Below are positions 32,473 through 39,044 of a stretch of 39,044 nucleotides of DNA, one piece after another; position 1 is the stretch's first letter, and each line of letters opens with the position of its first letter. Both the position numbers and the translations under genes were made by a program. The DNA is from an uncultured Fidelibacterota bacterium (GTDB lineage: Bacteria > Fidelibacterota > Marinisomatia > Marinisomatales > TCS55): contig CAJVYU010000017.1 in the NCBI GenBank assembly GCA_913009735.1, positions 1 to 39,044 of the forward strand, read 5' to 3'. The notes under the pieces are model-generated. The model saw only the letters and a list, made by a program, of their open reading frames with translations, was not told the DNA's origin and made no database searches.

Positions 32473-33939
32473 TCAGTTTTGTAAAACCATCTGAACCAAT
32501 AAATCCACATCCACTGTATTCACAACACCGTCATAGTTAATATCTGCAGGCGGGGTCGGGTCATAGCCCTGGTTCCACATCATATCTACCGCAAGGCTGA
32601 CGTCTTGAATATCAATAACACCGTCAAAATTGATATCTCCCAAAGTAAATTCAGGAAATGTTGAACCACCCAGATATGTAAGTTCATATTTTTGAGCACG
32701 GGCAATCATAATATTATTCCCCGGATAGTTATAATTCCATACTACTGTCCCTTCACTGGTTACTTCAAATATATGGGCCTCAGCCGCTTCTGTGATAAGT
32801 GTATTCCCATTGGGTAAACGAAATGCTCCGGATTGGATATTGGAATAAAATCCCCCGGTGTATATCCAAACAGGACCATCGGGACCAAAAGAATCAGAAT
32901 CATTCACCAGATAATTTCCACCTGAATCCACAGGTGTTTCAATTTCAAATACAGCAGAATGATTAAATTGAAAATTATTGTCATACAGAATCAGGTTTCC
33001 CCCGCCGGGGTAATTTGATGGAATCCAGTTAACTCCATGCTGGGAATTTAATTTTTTATCGTTTTGGTCCCCCCGGTCATATACTTGGGGATTTCCCCAT
33101 CGGTAAAGGAAATCACCCCCTTTTCCATAATTACCGCCGCTGTGTCCTGCTGCTTCAGCAGTCGTTGTACTATGGTCAATAATATAGATCTCACTTATGG
33201 CACGAGAGGATAATACAATCTGATCCAATGTTTCATTATAATCAATCGCATTAAAGTGCATCCAGTCTGCGTGGTTATTACCCGGTCCGCCTCCAACACC
33301 TCCCACAATGCCATAATTAATATCCATCAATTCAGGATGATCAGAAATAACACCATAATTGGGCAATGAACTGTTTGCATCTTGAATGAGATGATCCCAG
33401 AGATGCCATTCCCATACTATATTAGCACTATCTGTGCCTATGGGTTCTAATTCCAGAATAGCTTCTGACCACATTTCATTAAGAGGATTGGTTATTGTTT
33501 GCCTACCCATGGCAAAAGCTTCCACAGCTGTCTTTCTTTCCCAGGCAATCACTAAAATATTTCCGCTGGGTAAAGGTTCAATATCGTGATGGTGTTGATA
33601 AGTGTTATTCGATACAGTGTATTCCCATAAAATATTATTTTCCCAGTCGATATGCGCTATACCCCCTCCAACGCCGCCATTAATCATGGTTGGATTTGGA
33701 ACACGATAAGGATAGATAATTGAACTGTCCGGTAATAAATATGGCATACTGGCGACTCCCCGGGAATGATTCCAAGTATGTATAATATCAAGGTCATTAT
33801 TAATTAAAAAAGATGTTCCATTTATCGTACTACCCGTTCCCCCCGCTGTGGGTGAAAAAATAGCATAACCATTGAAGGCTTGGCTGAATAAGCTTCCGGA
33901 GACTATGATTGAAAAAATTATTCGTTTTAACAGAATCAT
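32473..33939 (-). CDS. Arylsulfotransferase-like (ASST) beta-propeller with C-terminal dockerin-type repeats
   Basis: A 488 aa secreted protein: signal peptide (residues 1-19), a propeller of about residues 20-430 of the Arylsulfotran_2 type, and a tail with two dockerin-like EF-hand loops. The propeller shows YQHHHDIEPLPSGNILVIAWE, NHADWMHFNAIDYNETLDQIVLSSR, and repeated NTLI/TVVWNYNYPG blocks. The loops are GDINFDGVIDIQDVSLAVDMM and ADINYDGVVNTVDVDLLVQMV. ASST enzymes transfer sulfate from an aryl sulfate to a phenol without PAPS through a His intermediate; the HHHD cluster is suggestive but the activity is unproved for this subfamily. There is no T9SS sorting domain; the dockerin-like tail may bind calcium or a partner. 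It converges with the MmpS-like gene. Confidence 0.75.
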   Translation of the reverse strand: MILLKRIIFSIIVSGSLFSQAFNGYAIFSPTAGGTGSTINGTSFLINNDLDIIHTWNHSRGVASMPYLLPDSSIIYPYRVPNPTMINGGVGGGIAHIDWENNILWEYTVSNNTYQHHHDIEPLPSGNILVIAWERKTAVEAFAMGRQTITNPLNEMWSEAILELEPIGTDSANIVWEWHLWDHLIQDANSSLPNYGVISDHPELMDINYGIVGGVGGGPGNNHADWMHFNAIDYNETLDQIVLSSRAISEIYIIDHSTTTAEAAGHSGGNYGKGGDFLYRWGNPQVYDRGDQNDKKLNSQHGVNWIPSNYPGGGNLILYDNNFQFNHSAVFEIETPVDSGGNYLVNDSDSFGPDGPVWIYTGGFYSNIQSGAFRLPNGNTLITEAAEAHIFEVTSEGTVVWNYNYPGNNIMIARAQKYELTYLGGSTFPEFTLGDINFDGVIDIQDVSLAVDMMWNQGYDPTPPADINYDGVVNTVDVDLLVQMVLQN

Positions 33940-34112
33940 ATATTATTCAAATTTTGTTTAACTAATAGACCGGAATATGGTCCATTAGTTAAATCTAAAC
34001 CCTATTTTCATACAATAAATATAGTAAAAACAAATTGTTAATATTATAGATGAACAACTTGTGAAAGAGGATCACTGTTCTGAACAGGTTGAAATCATCT
34101 ATAAACACCACG

Positions 34113-34155
34113 CCACCCGCCTGCAAAAAAACAAAACATTTTAGCAGGGTGGTGG
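34113..34155 (+). other. Stem-loop in the upstream region of the sulfotransferase operon
   Basis: Stems CCACC (34113-34117)/GGTGG (34151-34155) and CCTGC (34120-34124)/GCAGG (34144-34148), separated by a 2x2 internal loop. They are extended by A/T pairs next to an A-rich loop. It ends 31 bases before the ATG at 34187 and has no T-tract, so it may be a regulatory leader structure or a repeat rather than a terminator. Confidence 0.4.
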
Positions 34156-34186
34156 AAAATGATCTAATTTTTGATAAACAATATTT

Positions 34187-35272
34187 ATGAAAACATCGAG
34201 AGCATATAAATCTTATATAACAATAGGACGTACGTTTGGTTCTTGGTTCAGCCCGATCATAACCGGAATACTCTTAACCGTCCTGCATTTATTGGTCAAT
34301 ATTGGATTAGCGCTTGATCATCTGTTCTTTCCATCCATCAGAAAAAAGAAAATCTCACCCCTTGCCATTGTAGGCAACCCTCGATCCGGAACAACATTCC
34401 TACATCGTTTTCTCGTCAATCAAGGTTTTGGGACAGGGGCACGACTCTGGCAAATGGTATATCCAGCTTTAACGCTTCAAAAACTTATTAAACCTATCCT
34501 GCCTCTTTTAGAAATCATCAGCCCGGCAAGGCACCATTCCACAGCAGCTCACCAAACAAGTCTAACGTCACTGGAAACAGATGATGTATCATTACTATTT
34601 AAATATTTTGACGGATTTTTTCTGTATGGATTTATTCTTTCATTTGCTGAAGAAGAACTATTTGACTGGTTTGATCCAAAGAAAAGGGACACATCAGATC
34701 GGGATTTTAATTGGTATAAGAAATTTTGGACAAGATTAGCTGTTTCTGCAAAACATGAAACCGTAATTCCAAAGCTATTTTCAATAAGTACCAATGTGCC
34801 CGCCTTTCAAAAACGTTTTCCCGGGGCAAAAATCCTTTACATGATACGAGATCCTCTGAATGTATTACCATCAGGATTGAGCCTGGTCACCGGAGTTTTG
34901 GATAAACGCTTCGGCTTTTGGAATTTGGATGAAGATGTTAAAAATCGTTTTATTAATCGGTTATATAATGCCTTATTGGAATTATTAAAACGATTCCATG
35001 AAGACTGGGAAAACGGATCAATCGATCGCTCGAAAGTCCTTATCATAAAATATGATTACATGATGACAAACTTTGAAGAGTTAATGGATGATATTTTTAA
35101 CTTCACAGGATTTTCCCCAACTGATAAAATGAAAGATGAAATCAGGATAACTGCTGAACAACAACGGAAATATGAAAGCAGTCATAAATATAACCTGGAA
35201 AAGTTTGGTCTGACTGAAGAACAAATTAAAAATGATTGTTCTTTTATTTATGAAACATATCTTACAAAATAG
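34187..35272 (+). CDS. PAPS-dependent sulfotransferase (Sulfotransfer_3-like), membrane-anchored
   Basis: A 361 aa protein with an N-terminal hydrophobic segment (about 20-45) that probably anchors it to the inner membrane, facing the cytosol where PAPS is available. The 5'-phosphosulfate loop is GNPRSGTTFL (63-72), and the 3'-phosphate motif is RDPLNVLPSG with Arg221 and Ser229. These define the PAPS sulfotransferase fold. The sulfate acceptor is not predictable; neighbours with lipid-related folds make a lipid or glycolipid acceptor attractive. The stop codon is directly followed by the ATG of the START-like gene, so the set is an operon. No ribosome binding site is apparent upstream. Confidence 0.85.
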   Translation: MKTSRAYKSYITIGRTFGSWFSPIITGILLTVLHLLVNIGLALDHLFFPSIRKKKISPLAIVGNPRSGTTFLHRFLVNQGFGTGARLWQMVYPALTLQKLIKPILPLLEIISPARHHSTAAHQTSLTSLETDDVSLLFKYFDGFFLYGFILSFAEEELFDWFDPKKRDTSDRDFNWYKKFWTRLAVSAKHETVIPKLFSISTNVPAFQKRFPGAKILYMIRDPLNVLPSGLSLVTGVLDKRFGFWNLDEDVKNRFINRLYNALLELLKRFHEDWENGSIDRSKVLIIKYDYMMTNFEELMDDIFNFTGFSPTDKMKDEIRITAEQQRKYESSHKYNLEKFGLTEEQIKNDCSFIYETYLTK

Positions 35273-35872
35273 ATGAAAAAAATTTCAATTCTAATTATAA
35301 TACTTTTTTCAATTCAGGTTCTATTTTCATTGGACATTTCTCGTTTAAATGAATCCAATAATTGGGAAATAATACAAGATGAGCAAATATGGATTGGGTG
35401 GACGGAAATGTCCGGTTTTCCGATTTGTAAAGCAACAGCGATGCTACCATATCCCCTGGAATCGATTTCTGTAATTATTGAAGATGTTGATAACTACACC
35501 AATGTTTTTCTACGTCTTACTGAATCGCAATCACTTGAAAATGATGTGATTTATATTGTTTTGGATATGCCTTTCCCTTTTTCATCCAGAGATTATATTA
35601 TAAGATATACCAAAGAGAAATCAGATTCTAAGTGGGTATTTCGTTTCACAGCGGTGACGCACCAGGATGTACCCATAATGAAAGAAAATGTACGTTTAAT
35701 AAATGCTGCAGGTGAGTGGAATTTAAAACCTTCATCTGAAAATGAAACAATGGTAACCTACATTTGGAATGGTGAATTACGAGGTGATTTTCCTAAATGG
35801 GCTTATTCACGGGCCTGGAAAACACAGGGTAATGAAATGATGGAATGGCTTAAAGACGCATTGGGGGATTAA
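35273..35872 (+). CDS. Exported START-like lipid-binding domain protein
   Basis: A 199 aa protein with a signal peptide (MKKISILIIILFSIQVLFS). The helix-grip fold pattern of START/Bet v1-like domains is visible: GWTEMSGFPICKATAMLPYPLESISVIIEDVDNY, VLDMPFPFSSRDYIIRYT, and a C-terminal helix with GDFPKWAYSRAWKTQGNEMMEWLKDAL. START domains bind hydrophobic ligands such as sterols, phospholipids or polyketides in a deep pocket. Export places it in the periplasm, where it could ferry a lipid. It begins with zero spacing after the sulfotransferase and ends three bases before the barrel gene. Confidence 0.8.
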   Translation: MKKISILIIILFSIQVLFSLDISRLNESNNWEIIQDEQIWIGWTEMSGFPICKATAMLPYPLESISVIIEDVDNYTNVFLRLTESQSLENDVIYIVLDMPFPFSSRDYIIRYTKEKSDSKWVFRFTAVTHQDVPIMKENVRLINAAGEWNLKPSSENETMVTYIWNGELRGDFPKWAYSRAWKTQGNEMMEWLKDALGD

Positions 35873-35875
35873 CAT

Positions 35876-37276
35876 ATGAAACTGAAATCACTTCTGACTT
35901 TTTTTCTTTTTTCTCTTCTTATGGGTGAACCTTCTACATATTTGAACACTAATATTCATTTATATAATATTCGCCGTTTATCTGATTTCTCTATCATCAA
36001 CCTGCCTTTTAGAATACTATCTATAAATCTTGATCGTCAGGATGGCGATTTTGCATTGAATTCCACATTGGCGATGGAGTATAGAACAAGAATGGATAAT
36101 TCATTTTTCATATCCAGTGATCCTCAAGATTTTACATGGGATTTAAGGGAATTATACGTCAGTTGGTTTACGTCTTTTGGTGAAATTAAAGTCGGAAAAC
36201 AAATTCATTCCTGGAGCAGTGTTGACGATAACAGTCCAATAGATAATATCAACGCCTATGATTATTATTATATTTTCAATTTGGGCAGTGATCGGAAGCT
36301 CGGTTCATTAGGGCTAACATTAGACTACTATTTAAATAATTCAAAGATTGGCATCTATTATTCACCGCTGCATCATACAAATCGATTACCTTTAAATGAT
36401 CCGGAATTTCCTATTCAACTGCCAGTCACACCTCGGGCGAACCAAATCATTAGTCCAAAAAATCCCGATGAATTTGGGATCACATTTCAGCAAAAAATGA
36501 ACATTGCTGATGTATCCCTCACATATTTCAATGGTTATGACAGACTTTTCAGCTTAAGCGGCGCTAATGTATTTACAAATCAATTCCAGACTGTTTCTGT
36601 GCTGGACACGGTGTTTTCATTCCGCAAAACAGAAATGTTAGGTGCTGGGATTGTCATTCCAACGGAGTGGTTTATCCTCCGAGCGGAATATGCACATTTC
36701 ACAACAAAAGACATTTTAGATTCAACAGATATCCAGCGTGAACATCCAAAATATCCGAATATTTATACTGATATCATGTTCACCCACGCATTCAAGACAA
36801 AAGCAAAATACTATCAAACCATTTTACAATTGGAGACAGAACTTCCCGGTGGAATTGATTTTATAGGACAATATTTCAAATATGATACCCTTTCCTTTGA
36901 TTCAAAATATTTACCGGATGTGGATTTACCACTGCTGGAAGCAGACTTTGATCCCTATTCTATCTTCTTCCCCGGTATGGGCACACCGCTGGCAATCTTT
37001 ACCAGAGAAGCTTTTGTGATGATTTTAAATAAATCATTTATGAATGAACAATTGCTTATTGAAACGCTGTACCTGTTTGATCAATCCAAATATAATGGAA
37101 TAAAAGGAAACGGACGATTGATTGAACTAAAAGGAACATACGATCTGACTTCATCCTTAAAACTTATCACTGCTCTCACTTTTGTAACCGGGAATTCAAT
37201 ATTGAGTGAAGATTATACGTTCAATGAAATGGAAGATTTCTCCCATTTTCGTTTTGAATTAAAATACTACTTTTAA
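35876..37276 (+). CDS. Outer-membrane beta-barrel protein, paralogue of the barrel at 20309-21661
   Basis: A 466 aa protein with a signal peptide (MKLKSLLTFFLFSLLMG) and beta strands to a terminal Phe (FELKYYF). Shared blocks with the other barrel: RLSDFSIINLPFRI, GEIKVGKQIHSW, AYDYYYIF, NRLPLNDPEFPI, GMGTPLAIFT and MEDFSH, in the same order. One copy travels with MMPL exporters and a LolA-like carrier, the other with a START-like carrier, which suggests the barrels do a common job with different periplasmic partners. Cargo unknown. Confidence 0.78.
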   Translation: MKLKSLLTFFLFSLLMGEPSTYLNTNIHLYNIRRLSDFSIINLPFRILSINLDRQDGDFALNSTLAMEYRTRMDNSFFISSDPQDFTWDLRELYVSWFTSFGEIKVGKQIHSWSSVDDNSPIDNINAYDYYYIFNLGSDRKLGSLGLTLDYYLNNSKIGIYYSPLHHTNRLPLNDPEFPIQLPVTPRANQIISPKNPDEFGITFQQKMNIADVSLTYFNGYDRLFSLSGANVFTNQFQTVSVLDTVFSFRKTEMLGAGIVIPTEWFILRAEYAHFTTKDILDSTDIQREHPKYPNIYTDIMFTHAFKTKAKYYQTILQLETELPGGIDFIGQYFKYDTLSFDSKYLPDVDLPLLEADFDPYSIFFPGMGTPLAIFTREAFVMILNKSFMNEQLLIETLYLFDQSKYNGIKGNGRLIELKGTYDLTSSLKLITALTFVTGNSILSEDYTFNEMEDFSHFRFELKYYF

Positions 37277-37281
37277 TTATT

Positions 37282-37443
37282 AGAGGGCTTTGCAAAACCT
37301 AATGTTTGAAGGAAAAAGATGTAAAATTTGTCTGGTTAAGGCGGGAAACGTAGTCAATAGCGGGGCTATGGACAAGTTTTCTAACGAAAAGCAGATGAAT
37401 TTTAGACTTTTTAATTTGTGCAAAAGGTTATGCAAAGCCCTCT
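37282..37443. mobile_element. 162-bp MITE-like element with 19-bp terminal inverted repeats
   Basis: Left end AGAGGGCTTTGCAAAACCT (37282-37300) and right end AGGTTATGCAAAGCCCTCT (37425-37443) are inverted repeats matching at 18 of 19 positions. The 124-base interior has no coding frame of substance. It looks like a non-autonomous derivative of an insertion sequence; the parent transposase is not in the window and no clean target-site duplication is visible. The right end lies ten bases before the KAS III start. Confidence 0.8.
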
Positions 37444-37453
37444 TTTAAATTAT

Positions 37454-38413
37454 ATGAATGTTCGCATTGCAGGAGTGGGTTTATACCTCCCTTCAAAAAT
37501 CGAAACTGCAGCTCAAGTTGCAACAATGATCACCCACGATGAGCATTGGATCATTTCCAAAACAGGTGTTAAAGAGCGCAGGGTTTCTGAAGTAGATGTG
37601 GACATAATGGGTGCCGCTGCCGGAAAAGAAGCCATCGGAGATGGCCTGCCACCCGACTTGATCATTAATGCCTCAGGTGTCCCGAAACAAACTATTCCCG
37701 ATACATCGGTGTTTTTTCAAAGGGAAATGGGTTACGAGGGAATACAATCATTTAGCGTTCATGGAACTTGTCTCTCCTTTATCATCGCCTTAAATACTGC
37801 TGCTGCTTTTATTCAATGCAATTCAGCAAACCGTGTACTAATCATTTCCTCTGATCGTGGAACCCGTGGTCGAAATTTCGATGAGCCGGAAAGCGCTGCT
37901 TTGCTGGGAGACGGTGCCGCTTCAGTTTTAGTAGAAGCTTCTGACGGCGTCAGTCAATTGCATCATTGGAATATGAAAACTTGGCCCAGCGGAGCGAATC
38001 TGACAGAAGTCCGCGGCGGCGGGACAAACAAACATCCTCAGGATCCAGATACAACTGCAGCAGATAATCTTTTTACCATGGACGGCCCAAAAGTATATAA
38101 AATGGCAATGACTCGTGTGTATAAACTCATGGAGGATACTTTTAAAGCAGTAGAGTTTGAAAAAAATAATGTAGACTGGATCATTCCCCATCAGGCATCA
38201 TTAAAAGCTGTACAAGCCTATTATCAATATGGTGGATTCAATAAAAATAAAGTAATCAGTATTGTAGAAAAAACGGGTAATTGTGTTGCGGCATCACTGC
38301 CTATGGCTTTCGTATCAGCCGTTAAGGAAGAAAAAATAAAGCGGGGAGATTTGATCTATTTAATCGGTACCGGAGCCGGCTTTTCAGCTGCTTCAGCACT
38401 TTTGACATATTAG
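37454..38413 (+). CDS. 3-oxoacyl-ACP synthase III (KAS III/FabH)-like enzyme
   Basis: A 319 aa thiolase-fold condensing enzyme with the KAS III triad: Cys106 (SVHGTCLSF), His246 (IIPHQAS), Asn276 (TGNCVAAS). The family's TGVKERR arginine pair is near residue 38-43 and GTGAGFSAASALLTY is at the C terminus. It condenses an acyl-CoA or acyl-ACP starter with malonyl-ACP (or another acyl thioester, as in OleA-type or pseudopaline-like relatives). I start it at the ATG at 37454: an in-frame GTG at 37418 lies inside the MITE and the residues from there to 37453 are MITE-encoded. No Shine-Dalgarno is visible since the MITE abuts the gene. In this setting a specialised lipid tail is more likely than housekeeping FabH. 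Confidence 0.82.
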   Translation: MNVRIAGVGLYLPSKIETAAQVATMITHDEHWIISKTGVKERRVSEVDVDIMGAAAGKEAIGDGLPPDLIINASGVPKQTIPDTSVFFQREMGYEGIQSFSVHGTCLSFIIALNTAAAFIQCNSANRVLIISSDRGTRGRNFDEPESAALLGDGAASVLVEASDGVSQLHHWNMKTWPSGANLTEVRGGGTNKHPQDPDTTAADNLFTMDGPKVYKMAMTRVYKLMEDTFKAVEFEKNNVDWIIPHQASLKAVQAYYQYGGFNKNKVISIVEKTGNCVAASLPMAFVSAVKEEKIKRGDLIYLIGTGAGFSAASALLTY

Positions 38414-38414
38414 T

Positions 38415-39014
38415 TTACTTCAGTAATAATACTTTCTTGATTTTACTAGTATTCCCCGATTCCAGTTTGATATAATAAATACCGGATGGATATTCCCCGG
38501 CATTCCATTTAATCTCATGCTCACCACCAACCAGTTTACTATTCACTAACGTCTCCACTAATCGTCCGGTGATATCGATAACTTGTAGAGACACATTGCC
38601 ATGCGTCTTTACTGAGAACCGAATCGTTGTGGTGGGATTGAATGGATTAGGATAATTCTGATATAAAATTATTTCTTTAGGTAAAACAATTTGATTACCA
38701 ATAGAAACATAATCACCGTATTGAATACCATCAATTGTTGCAGCAATTAATTTATAGTAGATTCCCGCACTACCAGATGAAATACTTATATTTGAAATTC
38801 CAAGATTCTCTGAAAAAAGTGTTTGTGTTTCTGATCCAAGATGTTCAACAATTATTGATGGAAATATATCATTCAGAGATTCAATAAATAATTCAGTTGT
38901 GGCTAATTCCCCATGACTATATGCACAGTCGTTCCAATAAGCCAAATCCAGGAAGGAATAATCTAAAAAATCCCATTCATTATTGTTGCACCCATCATCC
39001 CCATATAACTCACC
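38415..39014 (-). CDS. T9SS-sorted secreted protein, 5' part missing at the contig end
   Basis: The frame stays open from the last genomic codon (39012-39014) to the stop at 38415, with no start codon needed or seen; an internal TTG at 38945 is not a credible start. About 200 codons are visible. They comprise an acidic/aromatic stretch (GELYGDDGCNNNEWDFLDYS), a beta-rich region, and a canonical type IX sorting domain (YQNYPNPFNPTTTIRFSV, DITGRLVETLVNSKLVGGEHEI, KKVLLLK). The N-terminal part with its signal peptide lies beyond the assembly edge. The stop is one base from the KAS III stop (convergent). Confidence 0.85.
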   Translation of the reverse strand, partial: GELYGDDGCNNNEWDFLDYSFLDLAYWNDCAYSHGELATTELFIESLNDIFPSIIVEHLGSETQTLFSENLGISNISISSGSAGIYYKLIAATIDGIQYGDYVSIGNQIVLPKEIILYQNYPNPFNPTTTIRFSVKTHGNVSLQVIDITGRLVETLVNSKLVGGEHEIKWNAGEYPSGIYYIKLESGNTSKIKKVLLLK

Positions 39015-39016
39015 AT

Positions 39017-39043
39017 AGATCGGAAGAGCGTCGTGTAGGGAAA
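39017..39043 (+). other. Illumina TruSeq adapter sequence at the contig end (artefact)
   Basis: From 39017 the sequence reads AGATCGGAAGAGCGTCGTGT followed by AGGGAAA, which is the standard TruSeq universal adapter (reverse-complement form), identical for 27 bases. The final A at 39044 departs from it. It is not biological. Confidence 0.95.
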
Positions 39044-39044
39044 A

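Noticed and set aside
37418..37453. GTG-led extension of the KAS III gene
   Set aside because: It is encoded largely by the right end of the MITE and lacks homology to the family N terminus, which begins MNVRIAGVGLYLP.
37277..37460. Target-site duplication around the MITE
   Set aside because: Both flanks are similar AT-rich words (TTTTAATTATT / TTTTAAATTAT), but no clean duplication can be set apart from chance.

Overview
The window reads as accessory and metabolic chromosome of a bacterium of the Fibrobacteres-Chlorobi-Bacteroidetes (FCB) superphylum. My best guess is Marinimicrobia/Neomarinimicrobiota, with Calditrichota or Ignavibacteria as alternatives. The evidence is two secreted proteins ending in a type IX secretion (Por) sorting domain with the 'YPNPFNPTTTIRF' signature, many outer-membrane beta-barrels and lipoproteins, dense same-strand operons and a moderately AT-rich composition. 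No rRNA, tRNA or CRISPR array was seen. The right edge is not genomic: the last ~27 bases are an Illumina adapter, so the last gene is cut by a contig end.

Layout. 1-360: gene-free, repeat-like. 361-5554 (+): LOG-family protein and two translationally coupled secreted amidohydrolases. 5588-7022 (-): a small lipoprotein and a T9SS-sorted protein. 7299-11364 (-): two sets read leftwards. One is an outer-membrane porin, an exported FMN-binding protein and a four-helix membrane protein behind a Fur-like palindrome. The other is a DUF438/hemerythrin/PAS protein and a DUF1858-DUF2249 protein. 11508-18316 (+): a fatty-acid beta-oxidation operon (TetR regulator with its operator, acyl-CoA dehydrogenase, thiolase, TrhA/hemolysin III membrane protein, and after a 181-base gap the hydroxyacyl-CoA dehydrogenase/enoyl-CoA hydratase), closed by a clear terminator. 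18374-20206 (+): Na+/phosphate symporter and PhoU-like protein, followed by a row of 11-bp-phased Pho-box-like repeats in a place where no gene start follows.

20309-29043 (-): a second TetR gene with a large operator abutting its TTG start, two tandem MMPL-type RND exporters, a LolA-like periplasmic protein, a cupin and an outer-membrane barrel. A frameshifted four-helix-bundle gene flanked by inverted repeats sits inside this operon. 29333-31895 (+): a PstI/BsuBI-type restriction-modification cassette, visibly AT-richer and with its own sigma70-like promoter. 31996-32388 (+): a lipoprotein resembling the mycobacterial MmpS accessory proteins. 32473-33939 (-): an arylsulfotransferase-like propeller with a dockerin tail. 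34187-38413 (+): PAPS-type sulfotransferase, START-like lipid-binding protein, a paralogue of the outer-membrane barrel, and a KAS III-like enzyme whose upstream region is occupied by a 162-bp MITE-like element. 38415-39014 (-): the C-terminal part of another T9SS-sorted protein.

How the genes may work together. Much of the window concerns lipids: acyl-CoA breakdown on one side; acyl condensation, sulfotransfer, a START-type lipid binder, two RND lipid-type exporters, a LolA-like carrier, an MmpS-like lipoprotein and two paralogous outer-membrane barrels on the other. The most interesting hypothesis is a trans-envelope lipid (possibly sulfated lipid) assembly and export system resembling mycobacterial MmpL/MmpS logic but built into a diderm envelope. 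This is inference from context; no step is proven by sequence alone. The Fur-box-linked porin/FMN-protein/membrane-protein operon is a second candidate for an uncharacterised system, probably iron-related redox.
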